Notes: generated by a model not told the origin, from the sequence alone. A stretch of DNA of 64,000 bases from Chryseobacterium defluvii (GCF_003634775.1 NZ_RBXB01000002.1:744001-808000), one strand, 5' to 3'. Shown: positions 16,105 to 23,891, counted from the stretch's first letter. Translations and numbers: made by a program.

Positions 16105-17142
16105 ATGAAAGAATTAGATTTAATCCTCAAAAATATTAAAAATAAAGAAGTTTTACCGATTTATTTTTTCCACGGAGAAGAACCTTACTTCATTGATGTA
16201 GCCGTAAAAGCTCTAGAACACAACTTTCTGGAGGAAGACGAAAAAGCTTTCAACCAGACGGTAGTATACGGAAAAGATACTTCCTACCAGGAAATCCTTT
16301 CGTTGGCAAGACAGTTTCCGATGATGGGGGACAAGCAGGTGATTATTGTAAAGGAAGCGCAGGATTTAAAGCTGAATGAAGAAGAGAACAGGATGTTGGA
16401 ATCTTATGTGGAAAATCCGGTTCCGTCTACGGTTTTGGTTTTCGCCCACAAACACAAAAAGCTGGACAGCCGTAAAAAAGCTACCAAAGCTTTAGACAAG
16501 GCAAAAGCACTTTTTCTGAGTGAGTCTGTCAAAGAAAATAACCTTCCGAAATGGATTGCCGATGAGTGCATCAGGCTCAATATAAAAACAGCTCCGAATA
16601 TTTCCCATCTTCTGGCGGAATATCTTGGGAATGATCTTTCCAGGATTGCCAATGAGCTGAATAAGCTGAAGATCATCCTTCGGGAAGGTGAGGTTTTGGA
16701 CGGGACGATCATCGAAAATCATATCGGGATCAGCAAAGAATACAATGTGTTTGAGCTTCAGAAAGCTTTGGGAACGAAAAATGCCAATGCAGCCTTCAAA
16801 ATTGCTCATTTTATGGGTAAAAATCCTAAGAACAACCCCTTTGTGATGATGTTGGCGAGCCTGTACAATTATTTTTCCAATGTTATCGTATACCAAACGA
16901 TGATTGGACAGCCGCCACAGACTATTGCTTCTCAAATGGGCATCAATCCGTATTTTATTAAAGATTATGCGGAAACGGCCAGATTATATCCTTTAAAACA
17001 TGCCACCAGAGTGATCTCTATTTTAAGGGAGTTTGATATGAAAGGAAAAGGGCTTGGCGCTGTAAACATGAGCGAAGCGGAACTCATCAAGGAATTGGTG
17101 TATAAGATCATCCATGTGGATAAAATTAAAATGAAGGTTTAG
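16105..17142 (+). CDS. holA: DNA polymerase III subunit delta
   Basis: The protein has 345 residues. HolA is the subunit of the clamp loader that opens the beta ring, working with DnaX. The N-terminal AAA+-like domain shows YFFHGEEPYFIDVAVKAL and LARQFPMMGDKQVIIVKEAQDL. Next come FAHKHKKLDSRKKATKAL, the collar region SHLLAEYLGNDLSRIANELNKL, and a C-terminal helical domain with NPKNNPFVMMLASLYNYFSNVIVYQ. There is no functional Walker A, as is normal for delta. It is followed by a heptad-repeat hairpin element at 17146 and then trxB. Confidence 0.92.
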   Translation: MKELDLILKNIKNKEVLPIYFFHGEEPYFIDVAVKALEHNFLEEDEKAFNQTVVYGKDTSYQEILSLARQFPMMGDKQVIIVKEAQDLKLNEEENRMLESYVENPVPSTVLVFAHKHKKLDSRKKATKALDKAKALFLSESVKENNLPKWIADECIRLNIKTAPNISHLLAEYLGNDLSRIANELNKLKIILREGEVLDGTIIENHIGISKEYNVFELQKALGTKNANAAFKIAHFMGKNPKNNPFVMMLASLYNYFSNVIVYQTMIGQPPQTIASQMGINPYFIKDYAETARLYPLKHATRVISILREFDMKGKGLGAVNMSEAELIKELVYKIIHVDKIKMKV

Positions 17143-17145
17143 TAT

Positions 17146-17279
17146 AGTTATGAGTTATGAGTTATAAGTTATAAGTTGAGGGTTGAGGGTTGAGAGTTTT
17201 CAAAATATTATCTGAGGGCATAATTCGTAACCCATAACTCATAATTCATAACTCATAACTCATAACTCATAACTCTCAA
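17146..17279. repeat. Heptanucleotide-based inverted repeat, copy 1
   Basis: The left arm is built of TATGAGT/TATAAGT heptads and the right arm of their complement (ATAACTC units, five or more). The arms are about 50 bp long and enclose a short loop around AAAATATTATCTGAGG. Related elements occur at 47415-47508 and from 63951 to the window end, always just after genes. Confidence 0.85.
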
Positions 17280-17380
17280 CTATATTGATCATTGACAAGT
17301 ATCATTAAAATAACTTTAAATAAACAGTAAAAATTACGAAATTAGCAGTCGTTAATTTTAAATCCTTTGAAAAGAAAATT

Positions 17381-18322
17381 ATGGAGCAAAATATTTTAGA
17401 TTGTGTGATTGTTGGATCCGGGCCTTCTGGTTTTACAGCGGCAATTTATGCGGCGAGAGCAGATTTGAAACCTGAATTGTATACAGGTTTGGAACCGGGC
17501 GGACAATTAACCACCACCACGGAAGTAGATAACTTTCCGGGATATCCTGCAGGGATCACAGGTCCTGAAATGATGATGGATTTACAAAAACAGGCAGAAA
17601 GATTCGATACTAAGGTGCATTACGAAATGATTACCAAAGTAGAGCTTTCTAAAGAAGTAGGCGGAGTTCATAAATTGTATGCAGGAAACAAAGAAATTTT
17701 TGCGAAAACAGTTATTATTTCTACGGGAGCTACTGCTAAATATTTAGGTCTTGATGATGAGAAAAAATATGCGGGAGGAGGTGTTTCTGCCTGTGCTACG
17801 TGCGACGGTTTCTTCTATAAAGGAAAAGATGTAGTGGTAGTAGGAGCAGGAGATACGGCTGCAGAAGAAGCCACTTATCTTGCCAAACTTTGTAAAAAAG
17901 TAACCATGTTGGTAAGAAAAGATGTGTTCAGAGCTTCTAAGGCCATGATCCACAGAGTAGAAAACACCCCGAATATTGAAGTGAAGTTTCACCATGAGCT
18001 GATCGGGATTGAAGGAGAAAACAGCCTTGTGGAAAGAGCAGTGGTGATCAACAACCAGACTCAGGAAACATCTAAGATTGATGTAGACGGTATTTTCATC
18101 GCCATCGGGCACAAGCCGAACACTGATATCTTCGTAGGACAGATTGACCTGGATGAAAACGGATACATCTTAACAGAGAAAGGCTCTACAAGAACGAATC
18201 TTCCAGGAGTTTTTGCAGCGGGAGACGTTCAGGATCATATCTACAGACAGGCGATTACAGCGGCTGGAAGCGGATGTATGGCGGCAATGGATGCTGAAAA
18301 ATATTTAGCGGAATTACATTAA
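17381..18322 (+). CDS. trxB: Thioredoxin-disulfide reductase
   Basis: The protein has 313 residues and is a flavoprotein that passes electrons from NADPH to thioredoxin. It shows the FAD-binding GSGPSGFTAAIYAAR near residue 12, the redox CATC motif (Cys138 and Cys141), the NADPH-binding GAGDTAAEEATYLA, and the C-terminal FAD motif GVFAAGDVQDHIYRQAITAAGSGC. Length and motif order are standard for low-molecular-weight TrxB. The gene is monocistronic, between the repeat element after holA and a terminator at 18342. Confidence 0.96.
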   Translation: MEQNILDCVIVGSGPSGFTAAIYAARADLKPELYTGLEPGGQLTTTTEVDNFPGYPAGITGPEMMMDLQKQAERFDTKVHYEMITKVELSKEVGGVHKLYAGNKEIFAKTVIISTGATAKYLGLDDEKKYAGGGVSACATCDGFFYKGKDVVVVGAGDTAAEEATYLAKLCKKVTMLVRKDVFRASKAMIHRVENTPNIEVKFHHELIGIEGENSLVERAVVINNQTQETSKIDVDGIFIAIGHKPNTDIFVGQIDLDENGYILTEKGSTRTNLPGVFAAGDVQDHIYRQAITAAGSGCMAAMDAEKYLAELH

Positions 18323-18341
18323 TAGTCAATTTAAAAATATA

Positions 18342-18368
18342 AAACGCACCTTATGGTGCGTTTGTTTT
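18342..18368 (+). terminator. Terminator of trxB
   Basis: AAACGCACC pairs with GGTGCGTTT around loop TTAT and is followed by GTTTTT. The crcB start codon is only 5 bp further on. Confidence 0.88.
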
Positions 18369-18372
18369 TGAT

Positions 18373-18741
18373 ATGAGAAATCTACTGTATATCTTCATCG
18401 GAGGGGGAGCAGGAAGTATATTAAGATACCTGATCTCCAATTATACCCAGAAGCTCTGGAACATCAGTTCGTTCCCGATGGGGACTTTCCTGGTGAATAT
18501 TACAGGCTGCCTTCTGATCGGGTTTCTGACTTCGTATTTTATGAAGAATGATAATTCGTTGAAATTTCTTCTGATTACCGGGCTTTGTGGAGGATACACT
18601 ACCTTTTCCACCTTTTCTGCGGAAAATTATTCTTTATGGCAGAACCAGCAGTACGGAACCTTGTTTTTATATGCGGGTTTAAGTGTTGTGTTGGGATTCT
18701 GTGCGGTGATTGCAGGAATGAAGCTTCAAAGTATAGTATAA
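18373..18741 (+). CDS. crcB: Fluoride efflux channel CrcB
   Basis: The protein has 122 residues with four membrane helices, the usual size of one half of the dual-topology Fluc channel, which exports fluoride. The family signature GGGAGSILRYLIS is near the start, FPMGTFLVNITGCLLIGF follows, and GLCGGYTTFSTFSAENY (the conserved TTFSTF polar track) lies in the third helix. The start ATG lies immediately behind the trxB terminator, with almost no leader and no fluoride riboswitch before it. Some readthrough from trxB may express it. Confidence 0.93.
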   Translation: MRNLLYIFIGGGAGSILRYLISNYTQKLWNISSFPMGTFLVNITGCLLIGFLTSYFMKNDNSLKFLLITGLCGGYTTFSTFSAENYSLWQNQQYGTLFLYAGLSVVLGFCAVIAGMKLQSIV

Positions 18742-18757
18742 TATCTATCTAATGATA

Positions 18758-18802
18758 AAAAGGCTACGGCGCAAACGAAGTTTGCGCCGTAGCCTTTTAT
18801 TT
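18758..18802 (+). terminator. Strong terminator of crcB
   Basis: A 19-bp perfect stem with core GGCTACGGCGCAAAC and a GAA loop is followed by T-rich sequence. The long GC-rich stem is unusual for this AT-rich genome. The region 18803-18940 after it holds no gene; it contains the palindrome TCGACAAAGTCGA. Confidence 0.9.
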
Positions 18803-18940
18803 TCATAAGAAGCCACATGGAAAACAGATGCTTCATCAAATCGACAAAGTCGATTCACATCTTTGCTCACTTAAACTATACACAAAGTATCATAAACCTT
18901 TGCGTTGGTATACATGAAAACGGTTTCCTTTTTTGGCCAT

Positions 18941-18970
18941 AAAAAAACTGCTCTTTGAGAAGCAGTTTGT
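18941..18970 (-). terminator. Terminator of the XRE regulator
   Basis: AAACTGCT and AGCAGTTT form a hairpin with a T-run on the minus strand. It lies just after the stop of the XRE gene. Confidence 0.75.
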
Positions 18971-18986
18971 TATGAATAAACGGGAT

Positions 18987-19352
18987 TTATTGCCCTGATT
19001 GTAATCTCTCGATTTCGGCTTTTAAAGCTTCTATTTCTTTTTTCAGCAGGTTGATGTATTCCTGTTGGCTTTCCAGTAAATAGTTGGGAACATTACAAAA
19101 TTGATTGTAATTGATACTTGAATTATCATGAAGAGTAGAATTTTCATTATGCTGTATTTGAGCATTTCTTTCTTCTTTGATATCTTCCACAGAAACATCC
19201 AAAGCTTTTGCTAACTTCTCCCATTCATCATCAAATATTTTAACTTCACCGCTTTCTTTACGGCAATAGTTGGAAACATCCGTTGATATTATTTTGGACA
19301 TATATTCTTGAGTGTAGCCTCTTTGCTTTCTTAGAGTTCTTAGCTTTTCCAT
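18987..19352 (-). CDS. XRE-family transcriptional regulator with C-terminal coiled coil
   Basis: I use the ATG at 19352 (MEKLRTLRKQRGYTQ...), giving 121 residues; a TTG 24 bases earlier is less likely. Residues 1-60 form a lambda-repressor-like HTH (RKQRGYTQEYMSKIISTDVSNYCRKESGEVK) and the C-terminus is a coiled coil (YINLLKKEIEALKAEIERLQ) that should dimerise. A polar, Asn-rich linker joins them. It stands alone between crcB and a TIGR04141-type gene and could regulate the latter. Regulators of this shape are common in Bacteroidota accessory regions. Confidence 0.85.
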   Translation of the reverse strand: MEKLRTLRKQRGYTQEYMSKIISTDVSNYCRKESGEVKIFDDEWEKLAKALDVSVEDIKEERNAQIQHNENSTLHDNSSINYNQFCNVPNYLLESQQEYINLLKKEIEALKAEIERLQSGQ

Positions 19353-19626
19353 AGGGTGTATCGTGTGTTTTAGCAAATATAGAGAATTTTTGTTTTCCTT
19401 GGAGTTATAGAGATTGAAAATAATATTAGATTATTAGTCTCCAAAAATAAATAAATTTATTATTAATAATAATGACAAATAGTTGAATGGTTTAGTTCAA
19501 AGTATTTTGAAAAACAAGTAAAAAAACATCATTAATTTCATAATATCTTTTTAAGGAGAGTGACAGATTTGGAGCTCTGGACATGTTACAGTCAACAGGT
19601 TTCAAAATTATAGCAATAATATAATT

Positions 19627-21222
19627 TTAATCTATATCAACTGCATTATTATTTTTTCTATCAATGTTATCATATATTAAAAATATTGAACAGGGAATTC
19701 CCATTATTTTTAATGCATTTACTGTTCGGAGTAAACTAATGCGAGAAAAAATGGGTAAACTTTTTGCGAACAGATCCGTTTTTTTAGTAATCAATCCATA
19801 GGTTACACTATATTTACTACTATCTATTAGCGTACAAATTTCAGGATTATTATCTACTAATTCTTTTAGCTTTTGTTGAGACTCTTCTGCTAATCTCAAT
19901 AACTCAACCGAATTAACTCCTTGATTAAACAAATGACTTAAACTAGATGAGCGAGTAGAAATTTTTACATGAACTAGATGAAGTGTATTATCTATTATTG
20001 AAATTAGATCACATGGTTCTACCTGTGTTTGTCCTGTTGGAGCTATATTTTTTTTATCCAAACATATAACATTTGCATTTGCAGTACTAACAGAATTATT
20101 GTAAGCATCTTCCCTTACTTTATTACAAGGATGTAAAAAGCTATGATTGTCAATAAAATAGGGATTAAGTGATGTTTCTAATCTATTAATAAAATCCGTT
20201 TCAATAAAATACCATTCTCCTTCACATAAATGATAGGTTTTTTCATTTAATTCACAATCAAATAAAAAACTTTTATAGATGTTATATTGTCTAATTATAT
20301 TTCCATTCTCATCCATGATTGACATATAATGACGATGAAATTGGTCTACATCATCAATTTGAGTATTACGCTCTTGAAGATATTCTCTATAACCCGCAAT
20401 AAAAACATCATTGTATTCTAAACTACTTCTTCCTGCGCCTGAATATTTCACTTTAAAAGGATCTGAATAATCAACTATTTCAGGTATAGATAATACAAGC
20501 TCTCTAGGAGCTTCCGTAAATGCATCTAACAACTTTTCATTAAGTAGAATTATTATATCTGGATCTCTTACAGGCTCTATATTACGGATGTCTGGAAAAG
20601 TTTGAAGATAGTCTTCTTTTTCATAAATTTCAATAAGTGATCTGCATAAGTCTATAATTTGATTAGGTTGAAGATCTGAAGAAATCCTTAAACTATTAGC
20701 TCCTGTTGCATTTTTAAACAAATCATTATATTCTGCTTTTACAGAACCTGTTAATTTTTTAATAATAGATTCATCATGCCTAATGTCAAAAAAATTCAAA
20801 CTTGAAGCTGTTGGACTTTGAATTCTTTGACGTTTAGCATTCTCTGGTTGTAATATATCTGTAGATTTAATTTTTTTAGGATCTAGTGCATTTAAAGTAG
20901 TTCTTAAACCAAAGTCATACTCAAAAGAGTTGTCCTTTAGTTGATGATATGTACTTCCAAAAGTTAGAACTACCCAACGATCATCAACAGGTAAGAAAAC
21001 AATAGCCCCTTTTTGTGCTTGATATAAATCTATGTCTAACCCCCAATAATTCTTCCACCAAGGAGCATTCCCCGGTTTATCTGAAATATACATGATTGAA
21101 CCATCAGGAAGATTTGTGTTATCCTCATCTATTTGTTCTAGGTTATGATCCTCTTTAAGAGCATTTTCTGCTGAAAATGTAGGTTTCAATAAATAAATGG
21201 AAAATCCTCTGCTTTTTGCCAT
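19627..21222 (-). CDS. TIGR04141/DUF6119-type sporadically distributed protein
   Basis: The protein has 531 residues. The N-terminus (AKSRGFSIYLLKPTFSAENALKED) and a later pattern (PGNAPWWKNYWGLDIDLYQAQKGAIVFLPVDDRWVVLTFG) are what I recall for the TIGR04141 family. Other recognisable segments are CEGEWYFIETDFINRLE and a C-terminal part with DLISIIDNTLHLVHVKISTRSSSLSHLFNQG, which looks like a nuclease-type core (H-x-K after a strand). The family is patchily distributed, as expected of defence or other accessory genes, and its function is not established to my knowledge. The sequence is more AT-rich than its neighbours. It lies 270 bp from tRNA-Ser, which would suit island insertion. Confidence 0.75.
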   Translation of the reverse strand: MAKSRGFSIYLLKPTFSAENALKEDHNLEQIDEDNTNLPDGSIMYISDKPGNAPWWKNYWGLDIDLYQAQKGAIVFLPVDDRWVVLTFGSTYHQLKDNSFEYDFGLRTTLNALDPKKIKSTDILQPENAKRQRIQSPTASSLNFFDIRHDESIIKKLTGSVKAEYNDLFKNATGANSLRISSDLQPNQIIDLCRSLIEIYEKEDYLQTFPDIRNIEPVRDPDIIILLNEKLLDAFTEAPRELVLSIPEIVDYSDPFKVKYSGAGRSSLEYNDVFIAGYREYLQERNTQIDDVDQFHRHYMSIMDENGNIIRQYNIYKSFLFDCELNEKTYHLCEGEWYFIETDFINRLETSLNPYFIDNHSFLHPCNKVREDAYNNSVSTANANVICLDKKNIAPTGQTQVEPCDLISIIDNTLHLVHVKISTRSSSLSHLFNQGVNSVELLRLAEESQQKLKELVDNNPEICTLIDSSKYSVTYGLITKKTDLFAKSLPIFSRISLLRTVNALKIMGIPCSIFLIYDNIDRKNNNAVDID

Positions 21223-21427
21223 GATGTTTAGTTTTAATGATTATTAGTTAATTGTTTTTATCCATATTAAGGACAATATATAGAAAGCAGAAATGAAACT
21301 ATTACGGAAAACCATAATTAATTAAAAAAATGTAAGATTATAAGTATATGTAATGGATTTTCACGAAAATAATCCACCTGATTTTTAGCCCATTATTAAG
21401 CTTTCTTAAAATTTCTTCAGAAAATAT

Positions 21428-21458
21428 TTTGCCAAAAATAAAAAACGTTCTATATTTG
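21428..21458 (+). promoter_or_regulatory. Promoter of tRNA-Ser copy 1
   Basis: TTTG at 21428 and TATATTTG at 21451-21458 are separated by 19 bp, a canonical Bacteroidota promoter. The same box and flanks (TTTTGCCA, then CTATATTTGCACCACTGAAA) precede the second tRNA copy. Confidence 0.88.
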
Positions 21459-21492
21459 CACCACTGAAAACGAAGGCACAGCCGGAGTTAAA

Positions 21493-21577
21493 GGAGAGTT
21501 GGCAGAGTGGTCGATTGCGGCAGTCTTGAAAACTGTTGACTGTAACAGGTCCGGGGGTTCGAATCCCTCACTCTCCG
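21493..21577 (+). tRNA. tRNA-Ser(UGA), copy 1
   Basis: The gene is 85 nt and folds as a class II tRNA. The acceptor stem is GGAGAGT with ACTCTCC, the anticodon loop CTTGAAA carries anticodon TGA, there is a long variable arm, and the T arm contains GGTTCGAATCC. CCA is not encoded. It is base-for-base identical to the copy at 29133. Confidence 0.97.
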
Positions 21578-21579
21578 CT

Positions 21580-21614
21580 AAGAGGGTCTTTTAATAAAAG
21601 ATCCTCTTTTTTTT
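21580..21614 (+). terminator. Terminator of tRNA-Ser copy 1
   Basis: AGAGGGTCTTTT pairs with AAAAGATCCTCT (one G-T wobble) around loop AAT and is followed by eight T residues. Confidence 0.9.
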
Positions 21615-21850
21615 CGTATATAAGCAATCCTTTTTATTTTATTTTCAAGTGATTATGTGGCAAATATCCGATACTATAAGTGTTCGATAGATTCTGTTTC
21701 ATAATAAAGATTGTTGTCGCAAAAAAAACAGGACAATGGGACACGATGTTCCGTTAAGATAGCTGGGAATTGCGAGTCTTATCTTAAGCCATTTTTTCTA
21801 TAACTCATTGAGGCCTATCTGAAGAATTACGCCTGAAAAGAGGCGTCTAT

Positions 21851-21890
21851 TACCTATATATAGGGAATTTTCACTACCTATAATTAGGTA
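21851..21890. promoter_or_regulatory. Candidate operator pair upstream of a lipoprotein gene
   Basis: Two similar palindromes, TACCTATATATAGGG at 21851 and TACCTATAATTAGGTA at 21875, are spaced 24 bp apart. They end 17 bp before the -33 element of the lipoprotein promoter. The rest of the 387-bp gap 21578-21964 has no gene. Confidence 0.45.
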
Positions 21891-21906
21891 ATTTCAGCCT
21901 AAAAAA

Positions 21907-21936
21907 TTGTCCAATCAAAAACATGTTCTACTTTTG
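21907..21936 (+). promoter_or_regulatory. Promoter of the small lipoprotein
   Basis: TTG at 21907-21909 and TACTTTTG at 21929-21936 are separated by 19 bp. The ATG follows at 21965. Confidence 0.75.
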
Positions 21937-21964
21937 GCTCTACTAATCACTAAATATAAACAAA

Positions 21965-22510
21965 ATGAAAAAGTCACTTATGTACCTTTTGCTCGCCAGC
22001 TTCACAATATTATTTTCCTGTGGAGGCAACGATGATGATCCAATTACCGATCCACCTGCATCTGAATCTAGTTGGAAGCTAGGTAGTTATTCCTATAACA
22101 GAGGCGCTTCCTCCCAAGGTAATAGCGGTGGTTTAGGAGGAATGACGGTTACGACATCCGGGGATGGGGGTAATCATGGTGCCTATTCGGGCAGCTCATT
22201 AACTGTTGTTTTCCAAGCTTCTTTGGGAGCGGGGAAATATACTTTAACGAGCAGCAGCGTTATGTCGGCCAACCCTACTGTACGTTATATGGCGCTTACC
22301 TGTGCTGTAGGAACCGCAGTGACAAGCGGTGCAGTAAGTTATGCAGCGACTGCCACTTCAGGCGGAACGGCTGATGTTACGATAGATGCCAATGGCAAAT
22401 ACCATGTTCATATTACAACTCCTGTTACACTACAAAAAACGCTGGTAACCGGAGGAGGAATCCCGGGAGCACCAGACACCTATAATTTAACGGTGAATAA
22501 TGCTTATTAG
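21965..22510 (+). CDS. Small Gly/Ser/Thr-rich lipoprotein
   Basis: The protein has 181 residues. The N-terminus MKKSLMYLLLASFTILFSCGG is a lipoprotein signal with lipobox FSC. It is followed by an acidic tether (GGNDDDPITDPP) of the kind associated with surface export of lipoproteins in Bacteroidota. The rest is rich in Gly, Ser and Thr with beta-strand alternation (YTLTSSSVMSANPTVRYMALTCAVG, KYHVHITTPVTLQKTL). No known domain is recognised. It is monocistronic, with a good promoter and a terminator at 22593. Confidence 0.8.
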   Translation: MKKSLMYLLLASFTILFSCGGNDDDPITDPPASESSWKLGSYSYNRGASSQGNSGGLGGMTVTTSGDGGNHGAYSGSSLTVVFQASLGAGKYTLTSSSVMSANPTVRYMALTCAVGTAVTSGAVSYAATATSGGTADVTIDANGKYHVHITTPVTLQKTLVTGGGIPGAPDTYNLTVNNAY

Positions 22511-22592
22511 GAGTAGAAAAAATTGCTCACAAATTCTCGAGATCATATTTTTATCTTTCCATACCGCCAATGGCAAAATAAAAACAATCAAC

Positions 22593-22624
22593 AAAAATCC
22601 GTTCCCATGAACGGATTTTTCTAT
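22593..22624 (+). terminator. Terminator of the small lipoprotein gene
   Basis: AAAAATCCGTT pairs with AACGGATTTTT around loop CCCATG and runs into T residues. Confidence 0.88.
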
Positions 22625-22707
22625 GCCTCAAAGCTTTGAAAATATAAGAGATAAACTTTAAAAAAAGCTTTTTTAATATGTTAATGGAAGATTCTTCCAA
22701 GGCTTAA

Positions 22708-22746
22708 AAAAGCTGCAGTTTTACAAAATTGCAAAACGGCAGCTTT
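22708..22746. repeat. Hairpin of unknown role
   Basis: AAAGCTGC pairs with GCAGCTTT, with an inner GTTTT/AAAAC extension. It lies in the 22511-22807 gap between the lipoprotein terminator and the peptide terminator and could serve as a second terminator. Confidence 0.55.
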
Positions 22747-22759
22747 TCGTAATATCAGC

Positions 22760-22800
22760 AAAAAAAAAGCCTTAGAATTTTTTGATTTTCTAAGGCCTTT
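22760..22800 (-). terminator. Terminator of the double-glycine peptide genes
   Basis: GCCTTAGAA (22769) pairs with TTCTAAGGC (22788) and is followed on the minus strand by an eight-base or longer T-run. It lies 8 bp after the stop of the second peptide gene. Confidence 0.85.
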
Positions 22801-22807
22801 TAATTTT

Positions 22808-22954
22808 CTAGCTAAGGATGTCACATGGCGCTACACAAACAATCCACGGACATCTTTTTATTCCCGGAGGTGGGCAGCATGCCTCAGAACAGCTTAATGC
22901 TCCGCCGTTAATACCTTTTAACTGGTCTCTTGAAATTTTTTTTAGATTTTTCAT
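22808..22954 (-). CDS. Double-glycine-leader peptide A (bacteriocin-like)
   Basis: This small gene encodes 48 residues. The leader MKNLKKISRDQLKGINGG ends in the Gly-Gly cleavage site of peptidase-containing ABC transporters (C39 type). The predicted mature 30-residue core has six Cys: one early (SCSEACC), then PPPG, then KRCPW, IVCV and APCD. Such Cys content suggests disulfides or a modified peptide. The start ATG is at 22954. The second peptide gene lies 31 bp upstream on the same strand. No exporter or modification gene lies nearby. A bacteriocin or a signalling peptide are both possible. Confidence 0.85.
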   Translation of the reverse strand: MKNLKKISRDQLKGINGGALSCSEACCPPPGIKRCPWIVCVAPCDILS

Positions 22955-22985
22955 AATAATATGGTAATTGGGTTAAACTTAAAAT

Positions 22986-23129
22986 TTAAGGCTGGTTTCC
23001 ACCGCCACATCCGTCGTAGGGTCTGCATTCCCATTTTCCGTTGATCAGGCACAATTGGCCGCCCCGGCAGCTGATTCCGCCTTTAATAGCTTTCATTTCC
23101 TGTCTTTTAATCTTTTTTAAATTTTTCAT
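22986..23129 (-). CDS. Double-glycine-leader peptide B (bacteriocin-like)
   Basis: This small gene encodes 47 residues. The leader MKNLKKIKRQEMKAIKGG closely matches peptide A and ends with Gly-Gly. The predicted core has four Cys and many Gly: ISCRGGQLC, NGKWECRPY and GCGGGNQP. The two cores differ much more than the leaders, which is typical of peptides that share one exporter. It is the first gene of the two-gene transcript that ends at the terminator near 22760. A membrane protein gene on the same strand ends 90 bp upstream of it (minus-strand sense 23243-23740). Confidence 0.85.
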   Translation of the reverse strand: MKNLKKIKRQEMKAIKGGISCRGGQLCLINGKWECRPYDGCGGGNQP

Positions 23130-23242
23130 ACAAATAGGTTTAGTAATGTTCTAAATTAATTAATTTTCACCATTTAAAGTAAAATTTTTCGGAAAATTTT
23201 TATTTTCAACGTGTCTGCTTGTATTATCATGGGTACTACAAT

Positions 23243-23740
23243 CTAGCCTTTAGCCAGCCTGGCCCATTCTGTTTCAAGGTCAAGATATACTTCTTTCTTA
23301 TTTTCACGGTTGATATAGACCATAAGGTCTCTATCGGGAGTAATCAGGTTATAGTAAAGCGGATCTATGCACTTCTTATAATCCACCGTGAACTGCTCAC
23401 CCATATCGGTAGTAATGCGCAATTGCAGGACCACCTGGGGAATATCGTTGATGCTTACACCCGTACGCCGCATATGCATTACTCGGGCCTTGCCTTTGAG
23501 GCCGTTGGCCTTCAGACCGGCAATATTCTGCGCATTTTGGCGACCGAAATACCCTATGATAATGATTAAAAGATTAGGGAAAATAATGAAAAAAGCTCCC
23601 ATTGCGTATAAAAAATAATTGAGCGGGTAACCGTCGTCAGTAAGTGAACCGGGAGGAGCAAAGTATCCTCCAAGAAGCATCCCAATTCCTACAAGCGAAA
23701 ATATGATGGGAATAATATAGAAAACCGGATTATTTTTCAT
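23243..23740 (-). CDS. Membrane protein with C-terminal soluble beta domain (DUF3592-like)
   Basis: The protein has 165 residues with two membrane helices, at about 7-27 and 42-65, joined by a short periplasmic loop (GGYFAPPGSLTDDGYPLN). The soluble domain (80-160) contains GKARVMHMRRTGVSINDIPQVVLQLRI, then GEQFTVDYKKCIDPLYYNLITPDRDLMVYINRENKKEVYLD. Its order of strands and the V-Y-I-N-P/R-x-N pattern recall DUF3592/YdgA-type proteins of unknown function. It is encoded just upstream of the peptide genes on the same strand, so it may belong with them, for example in immunity. That link is only positional. Confidence 0.75.
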   Translation of the reverse strand: MKNNPVFYIIPIIFSLVGIGMLLGGYFAPPGSLTDDGYPLNYFLYAMGAFFIIFPNLLIIIIGYFGRQNAQNIAGLKANGLKGKARVMHMRRTGVSINDIPQVVLQLRITTDMGEQFTVDYKKCIDPLYYNLITPDRDLMVYINRENKKEVYLDLETEWARLAKG

Positions 23741-23786
23741 GTCTTACCTTTATTGTGACTGAAAGATAAAAAGATTTTTACAATTT

Positions 23787-23891
23787 TCAGCACCTAATGG
23801 ATTGATTGGTAGTTCCTTTGAGAAGCATAAAATGAAATCCTGCCCATTGAGTGGGATGGTATTCATGATTGTCAGTTTTTTTTGCATACAT
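23787..23891 (-). other. 34-codon ORF, possible gene fragment
   Basis: On the minus strand, an ATG at 23891 opens 34 codons whose middle (HEYHPTQWAGFHFML) looks like a C-terminal fragment of a larger protein, more protein-like than chance sequence. The wider gap 23741-24123 is otherwise AT-rich and empty. I cannot name a family. Confidence 0.25.

Noticed and set aside
18373..18741. A fluoride riboswitch before crcB
   Set aside because: Only about 50 bp lie between the genes and they are taken up by the trxB terminator.
23243..23740. Exporter for the double-glycine peptides
   Set aside because: The neighbouring protein has only two membrane helices and no peptidase or ATPase motif.
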